From Welwitschia mirabilis (taxonomy: Eukaryota > Gnetophyta > Gnetopsida > Welwitschiales): DNA of 48,942 bases. A program made the translations under genes and the position numbers. The notes beneath the pieces were generated by a model. That model worked only from the letters and a program-made list of their open reading frames with translations, was not told where the DNA came from and did no database searches. Location of the stretch: positions 8,073,780 through 8,122,721 of the forward strand of contig JBOZIK010000001.1 in NCBI GenBank assembly GCA_051453625.1, in the 5' to 3' direction. This document shows positions 11,946-23,543 of this stretch, piece after piece (within the stretch, counting starts at the first letter, position 1; every line of letters begins with the position of its first letter).

Positions 11946-13127
11946 TTAAGAAGGTGGATTATCTTTGATAATTCTTGATGGCATAGATGAACAAGAAGTA
12001 ATGGATGAATCACTAACATTATCTTCTTCATAAGATAAGTGTGCTAAACAAAATTTTGATTCATTAAATTTGACATCTTTAAAAATAAAATATTTTTCGC
12101 TAATGGGTTCAAAACATCTATACCCATAAGATTTTACATCATATCCAACAAAAATACACTTCCTACTTCTAGCATCAAGTTTAGATGTTAATTGATTGAG
12201 TATGTGTACCCAACAAATACAATAAAAATTTTTCAAATGAGACAAATTTGGAACTTTTTTGAATGTCAGCTCATATGGAGTTTTACCTTAGTTTTATGAA
12301 GTGACCATCTAGTTAGGAAGATATGTGGCTGTAGTAATAGCCTAACCCAATATGAATTTGGTAATGTCCTTTGTATTAATAAGCAACATGTCATCTCTTA
12401 TATTACACCATTTTCTCTTCTAGCTATTCCATTGCTTTATGGAGAATAACCACATGCGATATGCTTTGTAATGCCATAATCATCACAAATTGATTGAACT
12501 TATTATGTACAAATTTACTTCCTTTATCATTACTAATGGTCTTTATCTTTGGTTTGAATTGATTATTAGCATATGATTTAAAATATTTAAAAGTAGATAA
12601 TGCTTCATCTTTAAAATGGAGGAGTAAGATCAAGTATACCTATAAAAATCATCAATAATTACCATAAAATATTTTAAGTCCTTCATTGTGCATGTATCCA
12701 TTGAACTAACCAAATCTATGTGCACCAACTCAAGTGACATAATTCTTCTCTGCATAATAGTATTATGTGGATTAGCCTTTTGCTTAGTCTTCATGCATGT
12801 TTGACAAATTCTAGTAGGTATTTCTCGACATTTAATGCCAAAAACACTTTGATATTTTAGCATCTTTATAATATTTATGTAGGAAGAATGTCCTAATCTC
12901 ATGTGCCATAGAATTGAAGGATTTTTAATCACAACTAACATTGACATAAGTTCTAAACTTTTACTTGATGCTTCATCTCCCATGGAAACCAATGCATCAA
13001 TTTGATGTGGCATTCTCTGAAGAGTAGTAAAGAAGCCTGTATCATCCTTTATGGTAAAATCATTCATATTAAATATAACTTTGTTGTCTCTTTTAACCAT
13101 CCATCCAACCAAAAGTAATAAATTCAA
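11946..13127 (-). pseudogene. copia integrase remnant, overlap copy A
   Basis: At 12630-13127 one open frame of 165 codons carries the integrase N-terminal zinc domain, with WHMRLGHSSYINIIKML (H-x4-H) and ICQTCMKTK (C-x2-C). The start of the catalytic core follows: LELVHIDLVSSMD and MVIIDDFYRYT. The core continues at 12424-12633 with TISNDKGSKFVHNKFNQF, in which the usual acidic residue after GG is lysine. The C-terminal part at 11946-12245 contains KLDARSRKCIFVGYDVKSYGYRCF, a typical post-core copia motif. It is nearly duplicated at 13463-14647 across a 100-N gap, so only one of the two is probably real. Confidence 0.9.
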
Positions 13128-13362
13128 AAGCTTGGTTACATGAAAGATATCATGAATAGTTATCCACCTTTCAACTTAGAGATTTATTTTGACATTTCAA
13201 TGCCTTATACTTTGTAAAAGCACTATCACCAACTTTGATAGATCCGAAATTAGTATACCTATAATTGACAAATAACTTCTTATTTGGAGTCATATGATTT
13301 TAACAATTACTATCCATAATCCATGTGGAAGAATTAATATTTTTTGTAGAAACTAAGATTGA
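13128..13362 (-). pseudogene. copia protease remnant, overlap copy A
   Basis: Minus-strand reading from about 13340 gives STWIMDSNC, a stop, then NHM, NKKLFVNYRY and IKVGDS. This matches the copia aspartic protease context, where D-S-G/N is the catalytic turn followed by C-x-N-H-M. The sequence stops at the 100-N gap 13363-13462. Copy B of the same segment is at 14648-14905. Confidence 0.75.
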
Positions 13363-13462
13363 NNNNNNNNNNNNNNNNNNNNNNNNNNNNNNNNNNNNNN
13401 NNNNNNNNNNNNNNNNNNNNNNNNNNNNNNNNNNNNNNNNNNNNNNNNNNNNNNNNNNNNNN

Positions 13463-14647
13463 TGTAAATCTCCTCTAAAAATTTGTATATAATATTTAAG
13501 AAGGTGGATTATCTTTGATAATTCTTGATGGCATAGATGGCGAGAAGTAATGGATGGATCACTAACATTATCTTCTTCATAAGATAAGTGTGCTAAACCA
13601 AATTTTAATTCATTAAATTTGACATCTCTAAAAATAAAATATTTTTCACTAATGGGTTTAAAACATCTATACGCATAAGATTTTACATCATATCTAACAA
13701 AAATACACTTCCTACTTCTAGCATCAAGTTTAGATGTCAATTAATTGGGTATGTGTACCCAACAAATACATAAAAAAATTTCAAATGAGACAAATTTGGA
13801 ACTCTTTTAAATATTATCTCATATGGCGTTTTACCTTAGTTTGATGAAGTGACCACCCAGTTGAGAAGATATGTGGCTGTAGTAATAGCCTCACCTAATA
13901 TGAATTTGGTAATGTATTTTGTACTACTAAGCAACATGTCATCTCTTATATTACACCATTTTCTCTTCTAGCCATTCCATTGCTTTATGGAGAATAACCA
14001 CATGTTATATGCTTTGTAATGCCACAATCATCACAAAATTGATTGAACTTATTATGTATAAATTTACCTCCTTTATCATTACTAATGGTCTTTATCTTTT
14101 GTTTGAATTGATTTTTAGCATATGCTTTGAAATATTTAAAAGTAGATAATGCTTCATCTTTAAAATGGAGGAGTAAGACAAGTATATCTAGAAAAATCAT
14201 CAATGATTACCATAAAATTTTTAAGTCCTTTATTGTGTACATATCCATTGAACTAACCAAATCTGTGTGCACCAACTCAAGTGGCATAGGTCTTCTCTCC
14301 ATAATAGTATTATGTGGATTAGCCTTTTCCTTGGTCTTCATGCATGTTTGACAAATTCTAATAGGTATTTCTTGAGATTTAATGCCAAAAACACTTTGAT
14401 CTTTTAGCATCTTCATAATATTTATGTAGGAAGAATGTCCTAATCTCATGTGCAATAGAATTGAAGGATTTTTAATCACAATTGACATTGACATAAGTTC
14501 TAAACTTTTACTTGATGCTTCATCTCCCATGGAAACCAATGCATCAGTTTGATGTGGCATTCTTTGAAGAGTAGTAAAGAAGCCTGTATCATCCTTTATG
14601 GTAAAATCATTCTTATCAAATATAACTTTGTTGTCTCTTTTAACCAT
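13463..14647 (-). pseudogene. copia integrase remnant, overlap copy B
   Basis: Near-identical repeat of 11913-13127, beginning right after the 100-N gap. At 14207-14647 it keeps LLHMRLGHSSYINIMKML (tryptophan before H changed to leucine), ICQTCMKTKEKANP and LELVHTDLVSSMD. The core continues at 13985-14203 (TISNDKGGKFIHNKFNQF, one residue closer to the usual motif than copy A), and the C-terminal KLDARSRKCIFVRYDVKSYA at about 13670-13740. The copies differ by scattered substitutions and small indels. The restart at a 100-N gap points to an unmerged overlap or a second haplotype rather than a real tandem duplication. Confidence 0.88.
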
Positions 14648-14905
14648 CTGTCCAACTAAAAGTAATAAATTAGAAATCTTGGGTACATGAAAGATATCAT
14701 GAATAGTTATCCACCTTTCAACTTAGAGATTTATTTTGACATCTCCAATGCCTTATACTTTGCAAAATCACCATCACCAACTTTGATAGATCCAAAATTA
14801 GTATACCTATAATTGAAAAATAAATTCTTATTTGGAATCATATGATTTTAATAATTACTATCCACAATCCATGTGCAAGAATCAATAGTTTTTGTAGAAA
14901 CTAAG
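14648..14905 (-). pseudogene. copia protease remnant, overlap copy B
   Basis: Minus-strand reading from about 14885 gives CTWIVDSNY, a stop, NHMIPNKNLFFNY and SIKVGDGDFAKYKALEM. The DS-x-x-x-NHM context identifies the copia protease active site. The glycine normally after DS is asparagine, and the cysteine is tyrosine here but cysteine in copy A. Confidence 0.78.
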
Positions 14906-15042
14906 ATTGAATAGTTTGCTGCCCCTCCTTCAACTTACTTTCATTTGCAAATTATTAACTAAGAAGTAGATGGTTCACATTCTTCAAGAGGTTTGGATGA
15001 AGCATGATTAGTTGAAATGGTGGAAAAACCCACTTTCCATTA

Positions 15043-15084
15043 ATATTTATCTTTATTATGGCCTAGTTTTTTGTAATATGTGCA
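15043..15084 (-). pseudogene. decayed copia gag zinc knuckle
   Basis: Minus strand reads CTYYKKLGHNKDKY, which has the spacing of a CCHC knuckle (C-x2-C-x4-H-x4-C). The second and fourth ligands are tyrosine instead of cysteine. Each change needs one G-to-A transition (TGY to TAY). It sits between the gag body and the protease, as expected. Confidence 0.82.
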
Positions 15085-15808
15085 CCAAAATTTATCTTTC
15101 ATTATGCCTTCTTTAGAGTATTGATATTGGTACCTATTTTGGGAGCTATTACCTCTTCCTCTTTGACCATCAAATCTACTACTTCTGTGTAATGATCCTT
15201 TTACTCTTTGAAAACCTTTAAAATTTTGTTACCTTTATTAATTTTGAGAAAACTTAGATATGTGATTATTTTCTCCTTGATTTTGATAACTTTTTCTTCC
15301 TCTTCCTTTTTGTAACTTTGCAAAATGGGCCTGATCATGTGGAGACACTTTATTTTCTAAATCTTCCAATGTCGTTATATAAGCAACTAATGCATTAATT
15401 GTTAAGCTGCTGAGATCTTTTGTTTGAAGCAAAGTAATCATTACACTCTTATATGTAGCATCATTATAGAAAGCTTGAACTATTATATCTATCTTTTATA
15501 TTTCAGTGAATTCATAATTATATTCATCAATATTTCTATTTACTTGATACATTTTTTGAAAGAAAGATTTAATGGACTCACCTCTTATGATGTAGAAATT
15601 CTCAAATTATGACTTGTACTTTAATTATTTGATTTGCATGTTTTTTTAGCTGCTTCTAAACTCATTTTGAGCTGGTTTCTATAATCCTTTGTGTTTTTTT
15701 TTCTAGTATTCTAGCTTTAATAGATTCACTTATAGATTTGTAGATGATTATCTTGGCCAATGTATTGTGCCTTTTCTTTGATTCATATTTTTATTTCTAA
15801 TCTATATT
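15085..15808 (-). pseudogene. copia gag, C-terminal half, overlap copy A
   Basis: The open frame at 15238-15441 reads MITLLQTKDLSSLTINALVA, then LEDLENKVSPHDQAHFAKLQ and KGRGRKSYQNQG. This matches the gag region before the zinc knuckle, in which a KDLS-x-L-T-x-x-L-V segment is followed by a basic glycine-rich linker. The neighbouring minus-strand sequence continues the gag with frameshifts. It ends at the 100-N gap 15809-15908 and is repeated at 15909-16624. Confidence 0.8.
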
Positions 15809-15908
15809 NNNNNNNNNNNNNNNNNNNNNNNNNNNNNNNNNNNNNNNNNNNNNNNNNNNNNNNNNNNNNNNNNNNNNNNNNNNNNNNNNNNNNNNNNNNN
15901 NNNNNNNN

Positions 15909-17140
15909 CATCTTTATTTATTCCTTCTTTAGAGTATTAATCTTGGTATCTATTTTGGAAGTCATTACCTCTTCCTCTTTAACCATCAAATCTGCTACTT
16001 CTATGTAATGATCCTTTTACTCTTTGAAAACCTTTAAAATCTTGTTATCTTTCTTGATTTGAGAAAAATTAGATGTTTGATTATTTCCTCCTTGATTTTG
16101 ATAACTTTTTCTTCCTCTTCCTTTTTGTAAATTTGCAAAATGGGCCTGATCATGTGGAGACACTTTGTTTTCTAAATCTTCCAATGTCCTTATATAAGCA
16201 ACTAATGCATCAATTGTTAAGCTATTGAGATCTTTTGTTTGAAGCAAAGTAATCATTACACTCTTATATCTAGCATCATTGTAGAAAGATTAAACTATTA
16301 TATCTATCTTTTATCTTTCAGTGAATTTATAATTATATTCATCAATATTTCTAATTACTTGATACATTTTTTGAAAGAAAGATTTAATGGACTCATCTCT
16401 TATGATGTAGAAATTCTTAAATTATGATCTATACTTTAATTGTTCGATTTGCATTTTTTTTTAGCTGCTTCTAAACTCATTTTGAACTGGTTTATATAAT
16501 TCTTTGTGTTTCCTTTTCCTATTATTCTAGCTTTAATAGATTCACTTATAGATTTGTAGATGATTATTTTGGCCAATGCATTGTGCCTTTTCTCTAATTC
16601 ATATTTTCATTTCTGATCTCTATTCAACATCTTAGGATCTGAAGGATTAAAGAAACCATTTTGAACTACATCATAACATTTATTCAATTCAAGTAATGTC
16701 TTTATTAACTTACACCAATAAGTGAAATACTAACTTCCATTAAACATAATTGAGCACATAGAAATCTCCTTTAATATATTAAAATGGAGATGAAACTAAC
16801 CTTTGTGATATTCAAATCTAATATTCTTTAGATATCTATGCCTATGCCGTGTGCTGTAATNNNNNNNNNNNNNNNNNNNNNNNNNNNNNNNNNNNNNNNN
16901 NNNNNNNNNNNNNNNNNNNNNNNNNNNNNNNNNNNNNNNNNNNNNNNNNNNNNNNNNNNNCATCTTAGGATTTGAAGGATCAAAGAAGCCATTTTGAACT
17001 ACATCATAACATTGATTCAATTCAAGTAATATCTTCATTAACTTACACCAATAAGTGAAATACTAACTTCCATTAAACATAATTGAGCACCTAGAAATAC
17101 CATTTAATATATTGAAATGGAGATGAAACTAACCTTTGTG
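15909..17140 (-). pseudogene. copia gag, overlap copy B and N-terminal half
   Basis: 16017-16256 repeats the C-terminal gag frame (TKDLNSLTIDALVAYIRTLE, then KGRGRKSYQNQGGNN). Further right the N-terminal half contains MKILLELNQCYDVVQNGFFD and PSNPKM, resembling the copia gag W-x-x-V-E-x-G-F region. A 100-N gap at 16861-16960 again has repeated flanks (16629-16860 against 16961-17192). Frameshifts and stops throughout. Confidence 0.78.
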
Positions 17141-17185
17141 ATCTTCAAATCTAATCTTCTTTAGATATCTATGCTTGTGCCTTGT

Positions 17186-17197
17186 GCTGTAATACCC
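17186..17197 (-). other. copia primer-binding site, tRNA-iMet type, degenerate
   Basis: Minus strand GGGTATTACAGC lies three bases inside the 5' LTR boundary and matches the usual plant site TGGTATCAGAGC at 9 of 12 positions. Part of it recurs just before the gap at 16861. It primes minus-strand DNA synthesis in a functional element. Confidence 0.75.
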
Positions 17198-17200
17198 CTT

Positions 17201-18436
17201 TGTCAGCAGAAGCCTGGTGAGTCTGATTGATTTTTACTAACTTAAATTGAAGACATATTTGATGTAGAAGATGTCTTAGAGAATTACAAATGTCTTTAAC
17301 CTATTAGATGTCTTTCCTGANNNNNNNNNNNNNNNNNNNNNNNNNNNNNNNNNNNNNNNNNNNNNNNNNNNNNNNNNNNNNNNNNNNNNNNNNNNNNNNN
17401 NNNNNNNNNNNNNNNNNNNNATTACAAATGTCTTGAACCTATTAGATGTCTTTCCTGAGTTTAGATAATTGATAAGAGATATCTTTAATGTGTTAAACAT
17501 CTATCCTGAAGGTTCTTCTATGTAATCAAATTTTAGTTCTGTAAAGACTTCTTTGAAACTAAGAGACATCCATTCTTTTAATGACTTAGAAACTAAGTTA
17601 TTTGAAGATGTCTTTGAGGTTAAAATATGTCTATTTCATATATCATATATGCCACCTATTGAAAGACTTCTATCATACAAGTTAGTTTTGAAATAGGTCT
17701 TGAAAAACATTGAAATGAAGTTCTAATGGCAAAATCTAAAGGCTAATTGATCTACCATCATATTTAGATCAAAGAAAACACTACAAAAGTGAATTTAAAG
17801 TCTTGAAAACATAATTCTTTCAAGATCTTTCTTCAAACATAAAATCTTTTTTTTTCATTTGATGAAAAGACATAATAACACGTTGAAATGATAAAATCTT
17901 TATATAAAGATTTAAAGATCATTAATCTTTAATCATATCTTTCAAATTTAACTTAAAATCTTCCATAATTATTGAAATAGCCTTTTATTAAAATGAACTT
18001 ACAAGATCTTTCTCAATATCTTTCTTCTAGTCTTTGAAAATGGAGAATGAAGCTATTTAAGCATCAAGCAACTAGAACAATGAAGAATATTAACTTATCT
18101 CAATCTTTTAAGCATAAAATAAGGCATTTATATAAGATAAAGCATTAAGTAAAGTTCAAGCACAAGATTTGACACAAATTCTTGAGCATTTCATTCTTCT
18201 CTTTAAGATGCATCAACCTTTATCAATTTCATTACATCAATCAAGCATTTTATAAAGTGGTTTTAGAGTTATCCTTTTTTTGTAATCCACATGGGATATA
18301 ATCCCTTTAAAAGACACATTAATATTTCTTTTAACATAAAGTTTCTTATGCTTATAACTCTTTAGACAACAACACTAAGAAATGACCATGATACAAGGCA
18401 TATGATGTGTTTGCATTAGATCATATTACATTAAGA
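17201..18436 (-). repeat. copia 5' LTR
   Basis: Begins TGTCAGCAGAAGCC like the other LTR and ends TTACATTAAGA. The overlap copy at 19108-19402 ends TTAACA, closer to the TTGACA end of the 3' LTR. A 100-N gap at 17321-17420 has 38 bases repeated on its two sides. The outer boundary is followed by CATGA. Confidence 0.9.
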
Positions 18437-18441
18437 CATGA
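18437..18441. other. copia target-site duplication, right copy (CATGA)
   Basis: Identical to 8979-8983 on the other edge of the element. The overlap copy of this junction is at 19403-19407, also CATGA. Confidence 0.9.
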
Positions 18442-19007
18442 AAGCTGGAATCATGATATGACTAACATGTAATGATATAAAAAGAAAAATAAAAAAGGTG
18501 GTATTCTTAATACACATAGAGCGATGGGAAAATACTTTAAGGATAATGTAAGGATCCAACCATCAAGTCACAATCTTATCATGAATTATGATATTCTTTA
18601 TATTAAATAAGAGTACATATTAACCAAGTTCAAAATATTTTGGCTAACCATGTTTATCATGGTAGAATTTAACTAGGATCTTAGCAATAAATTGATAATT
18701 TATGGCTTGTGTTCTTTTTTTATCAAGGTGTTGTCTTTGGAGGAGATAATTATAAAAATTATGCTTTTAATTATTTGAGTTAAGATATGCCAAGTCTTGA
18801 ATGATTGAAAAGCTAGATCAGTTGGAAGCACACAATATTTATCGTAGATAAGCTCATGAGGGGAAAAGCAAAGATAATTATGTTATGTAGTTCTATAAGA
18901 TCAAATGAAGTCATCAAGTTTTAGTACCTAGTTCTTATGAGATGAGCTAATGATTTTCTAAAGGGTCTTCTTGATTTCACAATTCATTCTTTACTTGACC
19001 ATTAGTT
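18442..19007 (-). pseudogene. gypsy integrase C-terminal part, overlap copy A
   Basis: Flank of the copia insertion, repeated after the gap at 19408-19971. Minus-strand frames carry the integrase tail with KLV, TRW and ILKV-like elements near 18530-18600. It ends at gap 19008-19107, exactly at the codons for the HPQT-type core motif. Treat this and the next entry as the same sequence seen twice. Confidence 0.7.
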
Positions 19008-19107
19008 NNNNNNNNNNNNNNNNNNNNNNNNNNNNNNNNNNNNNNNNNNNNNNNNNNNNNNNNNNNNNNNNNNNNNNNNNNNNNNNNNNNNNNNNNNNNN
19101 NNNNNNN

Positions 19108-19402
19108 GCATTAAGTAAAGTTCAAGCACAAGATCTGGTACAAATTCTTTAGCATTTCATTCTTCTCTTTAAGACACATCAATCTTTATCAGTTTCATTA
19201 CATCAATCAAACATTTTATAAAGAGAGTTTAGAGTTATCCTTATTTTGTAATCCACATGGAATATAATCCCTTTAAAAGACACATTAATATTTCTCTTAA
19301 CATAAAGTTTCTTATGCTTATAACTCTTTAGACAACAATACTAAGAAATGACCATGATGCAAGGCATATGATGTGTTTGCATTAGATCATATTACATTAA
19401 CA
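19108..19402 (-). repeat. copia 5' LTR end, contig-overlap copy
   Basis: Starts after a 100-N gap with GCATTAAGTAAAGTTCAAGC, which also occurs at 18142. It repeats the last 295 bases of the LTR and then the same CATGA junction and flank. It is not a third LTR; the sequence is contiguous with the same flank as the first copy. Confidence 0.85.
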
Positions 19403-19407
19403 CATGA

Positions 19408-20560
19408 AAGCTGGAATCATGATATGACTAACATGTAATGATATAAAAAGAAAAATAAAAAAGGTGGCATTCTTAATACATATAGAGTGATGGGAAAATA
19501 CTTTAAGGATAATGTAAGGATCTAACCATCTAGTCACAAGCTTATCATGAATTATGATATTCATTATATTAAATAAGAGTACATATTAACTAAGTTCAAA
19601 ATATTTTGGCTAACCATGTCTATCATGGTAGAATTTAACTAGGATCTTAGCAATAAATTGACAATTGATGGCTTATGTTCTTTTTTTATTAAGGCATTGT
19701 ATTTGGAGGAGATAATTATAAAAATTAATCTCTTAATTATTCGTGTTAAGATAGGGCAAGTCTTGAATGATTGAAAAGCCAGATCAATTGGAAGCACACA
19801 AGATTTATCATAGATAAGCTCATAAGGGGAAAAGCAAAGATAATTATGTTATGTAGTTCTATAAGATCAAATGAAGTCATCAAGTTTTAGTACCTGGTTC
19901 TTATGAGATGAGCTAATGATTTTCTAAAGGGTCTTCTTGATTTCACAATTCATTCTTTACTTGACCATTAGTTTGAGGATGATACACATTGAAAATTTAA
20001 TGTTCGATTCCTACTTGTCATGGAAGCTTCCTAAGAATCTTTTTAATGAAATGAGTTTCTTGATCACTAATGAGGATTCTAGGGAAATAAAATCAAGTAA
20101 AGAATGAAGTTTTAATAAAGAAATAAATAGTGAAATCATAATTTGTTATAGTAGAAGTAGCTTTTACTAAATAACATAATCTAATGACCATCAGGATGTA
20201 TTTCTTTTTAAAAAAGGAGGGTTAAGGGTCCTATAAAGTTTCTTTCCTAATAATCAAAGGATTCACATTTAATAATTAGTTGGAGTGGCATATCTTCTTT
20301 ACAAGTCAAGTCCCTAAATTTTTGACAAGCTATATAAGTTTTAGCAAATTTGAAAGAATTATAAAAAAGGAAAGCTTAATAAAAACCAATGTGTATGATT
20401 TTCATTATAGTTTTCTTTTCACTAAAGTGCCTCCACATATTCCTCCATGATAAAGTTATAAAATGGGTTATTATTCCCACTTAAGAATACATCATCTGAT
20501 GAATTGATCCTTGTACTTGTGATAAAGAAAGGCACACTCCACTTCTATTCATCTATCCTA
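19408..20560 (-). pseudogene. Ty3/gypsy integrase remnant nested in element R
   Basis: Minus-strand integrase. Near 20440 LYHGGICGG marks the N-terminal zinc region. Around 20290-20350 are cysteine-bearing segments, and at about 20020-20080 FPRILISDQETHF carries the second acidic residue of the catalytic triad. At 19964-19984 YHPQTNG is read intact and followed by QV. The C-terminal domain is at about 19490-19570 with KLVTRWLDPYIILKVF. RNase H follows directly to the right (upstream). The left end is cut by the copia insertion. Many stops. It may belong to R itself, whose gag lies at 29368-30720. Confidence 0.85.
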
Positions 20561-21211
20561 TGGAGAAAAATTTTTTGTTGAGAAGAAGTCCTAGTAGGAA
20601 GTTTTTTATAGTGAATAATATAGTTCACAATGTTTGCATATTAAGGATCAGGGTGTTTTGAGTATTATCACTGTAGGTTATAAATGAAAAATAAATGTTT
20701 ACTAGAAATTCATATTTATAGATTAGTGTTTAAGATGAAGAAGGACAAAAAGATCAATAAGATAAAATGTCAATACAATATCTTCTTTTCCCGTTTTATC
20801 CTTGATTGTAAATCTAAACTCCTACAGAAGTAAGACCTAATGAATAAGATAAGTCCCCGTTAAAGTTTCGGTCATGAGATGATGGATAACAGTGTGATAA
20901 GTATATATTTTAGTATGACAATCCAAAATATAATGATGAAATTTCTCAAGCAAATGAATAATAACTAGTAGTTCTTTTTATATGATGGTATAATTAAGTT
21001 GATCCCCTGTAAGAGTTTTACTAGTATAGGAAATGACATAAAAGTTCTTTCCATTCTTTTGTCTTAAAACTCACCCAATTACATGATCAATTTTATCACA
21101 TATTAATCGAAAATATTTTAACCAATCTATGCTAGTTAGAATAGAAGTCATAAAGATCCTTTTCTTGAGAATTTAGAAGGATTCATCACATGCAAAAATG
21201 AGTAGAAAAAA
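20561..21211 (-). pseudogene. Ty3/gypsy RNase H and connection domain remnant
   Basis: Minus strand from 21211: FACDESF with a stop then ILK (connection to RNase H), DWLKYF-like entry, then QKNGKNFYVISYTSKTL and GDQLNYTI, with a stop before KELLVIIHLLEKFHHYIL, and later LLL, stop, EFRFTIKDKTGKEDIV. These follow the plant gypsy RNase H order. The reading stays in one frame over much of 20800-21190. No RT motifs are found upstream: at about 21190 the sequence changes to the G2b family, so RT is missing. Confidence 0.85.
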
Positions 21212-22787
21212 TGGAAGTAATGAAAAATGAGTTTTGAGGTGATGATTTATTCAATGGTGTAGATTGAATTTTAGATTTGGTTGATTTATGATAAGAAATG
21301 GCATTAAGCATGAATATTTTTAACATTTTTAATTAAAATTTATCCTAGAAGGGAAATCTACTTTAGAAGACAAGTCTAATTTAAAATCATACAAATAAGC
21401 TAAAAATTTTTCAAGGCATTTTCCAAGGTATTACATATGTGAAGGTTTAAGATGATGAATGATAAACTTAAATGATGAATTAAAATTATACAAAGCATTC
21501 AATGATGTGAGAAAATCCTTATAAACATCTATGCATGACTCTATAAAATTAGGAAGAACATTAACATTAGCAGTAAAATGAATATGTTCAAAGTAAAAAA
21601 TTATCCATCCCTTAACCTCTTATGTTTACTCAACAACTCATGCAAGACATCATTTTGGTATATAGACAAAGATGAATTAGAAACCATGAGAGAAAATAAA
21701 TGGTCATAAAGAAAGGTATTAAAAATGGTTTTAAAGGTATAGAGGGTTTATATTCATCATTATAATTTAAGTCTTACTTAATAGATAAAGACATGGTTGG
21801 TTCAATATTTTATTGAGAACAAGATAAAGGCTATTCATAGAGTGGATTATGTAATGGCTCTTAGTTAATGCTCTTCTCTTTTTTAAAGTTTTTAAAGTAT
21901 TCTTTATCGTGAGGTTGTGCAAGCAACAAAGGTTATGGTTCAAAGAGAGGATCATTTTCTATTTCATCAATGTCACCTATTGATTCATTCTCTATTGTGT
22001 AGCATTCTAATTTTTCATCTCCCTCAAATGGTTTCTCACTTATCATAAATTAATCATTATCATATGTATCTAATCCTAGTCTAAAGTATAGTCTATATGC
22101 ACCTAACTAATCACTCTCTAAGGCATTTCTAAACTCAATGTCCTCTTGGATATCATCATTTATTTCATTATGGTCTTTCTCCTCATTCCCAAGGGATAGG
22201 GTTTTGCTATCACTAATTTTGGTTTTGTTAATCCATTTAAATTTTTTTAAGCTTGTGGGTTTATGGAATGTAGGAAGATTTTCTTTTTCTAGTGCTTTAA
22301 ATATTTGAGTAATGACTTGGATTAACTATTAGATATCTTGTTCAAGTCTTTAATTTATTTGATCAAATTTTTTATTTATTTGCATTTGGACTTCCATGAA
22401 TCTTATGAAGGTATCTCCCAAAGAATTTGAAGATGGGTATTAAGTTTTAGAAGATGAAGGGTTTCGATTAAATGATGAAGATTATTAAATAGGAAATGAC
22501 AGGTATGAATTGAAGGATGATAAAAATGAAGTTAAAGGATAAGGATCATAAAGGATAAAGGAAGGAGTAGGATCAAACTCTCTTCGTCTATGATAGGGAT
22601 TTTCAAGTTTGAAGTTATAAGGAGTTTGATTTAGGTACGAACGAGATTTAAGGTATTCTTTCAATCTTTGTCTAGGTTGAATAAAATCTACTATAGTGCA
22701 TTTGGATTGGTTTTTATTTTGGAAACTATAGGGGTAGATAGAATTTAGATTGGAATGTGTCTTAAATGGATTTAGAGCCCAACTCAT
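21212..22787 (-). pseudogene. unclassified LTR-element protein remnant, copy G2b
   Basis: I do not recognise the family. A single frame can be followed on the minus strand from 22787 to about 21800 with about ten stops. It runs through a proline/serine/tyrosine-rich part (YNFKLENPYHRRREFDPTPS), then SLGDTFIRFMEVQMQINKKF, and an acidic part (TFHKPTSLKK, SLGNEEKDHNEINDD, DIEFRNALESD). YFRLGLDTYDND and AQPHDKEYFKNFKKEKSIN follow. The same segments in the same order are found in G3 (43850-44960), so this was once translated. It may correspond to the gag-protease spacer of an Athila-like element, judged only by place and composition. Open frames at 21767-21955 and 22485-22787 are pieces or shifted shadows of it. 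Confidence 0.6.
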
Positions 22788-23220
22788 GATTTAAGTTTAC
22801 ATTTTTGGCTAAAGGTTCACATTATTTGGTTTTCCCATAGTTTTAAAGAAATCATACAGTCTTAGAGGTTTTAAAAAGATGATAGAAGGACTTAGTTAAG
22901 GTTTCAGTGTAGTCAAAGCAGGAACACTAATAGCACTGATTAGAAAAGGTGGCCATGCTAGTCTATTTAAGCAAAACAAATTGAGAAAAACATCAAGGAT
23001 TAGTGTAAGCTACAAAAAAGATTTCAGGTTGTGGGGTTGAGAAAAAAGTTAATAAAAGCCTAAAACATCTTAAATAAAAAATTTACAGCTTTGAAAAATA
23101 ACCTACACATTTTTACCTTTTCTTAAAAAAATTTAATAGAAATGAAAAACTAAAATAGAACTGAATATTTACAAAAATTTATAGAAACTTAAAACATATA
23201 AAACACAAAGCATTAAGTTT
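22788..23220 (-). other. noncoding internal part of G2b
   Basis: Homologous to about 26750-27150 (G2a) and 45220-45560 (G3) by recurring phrases such as AGCATGTAA/AAGCTTGTAA and TTTAGGG(C)ATTT followed by GAGTAGGAA. No coding signal. It ends where LINE1 5' sequence begins. Confidence 0.55.
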
Positions 23221-23543
23221 TTAAATGAAAATCAAGAGTGGTGATCGTCTAGAGCAGTGGAGTAGAGTGGAGTAGAGAAAATAGTAAAGCTAGGGTTCAC
23301 TTCAAAGGAGTGCAGTAGGAGTTATCTTGGTGGTGTGAAGGGTGTTTTTGGCACATCTTCAATGTGTTAGTGTGTTCTCTCTCTTTCGCAATTGCCTTAT
23401 ACTATGGGGTTTTTTCCATTAATGATCTTTGTAGCTTGTGTTTAGAAGATTTTTGGTGTAGTGCATCTTCAACACACCCTCTTGTTAACTCCTTGGTGAT
23501 GTGTTCTATTATGAAAATCCCAAAAGTGATAGTAGAGTATACT

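Larger units (their letters stand above)
8984..18436 (-). mobile_element. complete but dead Ty1/copia LTR retrotransposon
   Basis: A full-length element on the minus strand: 5' LTR 17201-18436, degenerate tRNA-iMet primer site, gag with zinc knuckle, protease, integrase, reverse transcriptase, RNase H, purine tract, 3' LTR 8984-10310. The order protease-integrase-RT-RNase H is diagnostic of copia. LTR ends are TGTCA...TGACA, a 5-bp inverted repeat, and CATGA is duplicated at both outer edges. The element carries six 100-N or larger gaps and several contig-overlap duplications, so its true length is less than the coordinates suggest. Every domain has stops. The right flank is gypsy integrase sequence, so it inserted into an existing gypsy copy. 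Confidence 0.92.

Noticed and set aside
11913-14910. Tandem duplication of copia integrase within the element
   Set aside because: The second copy starts exactly after a 100-N gap, as in many other places here; a contig overlap explains it better.
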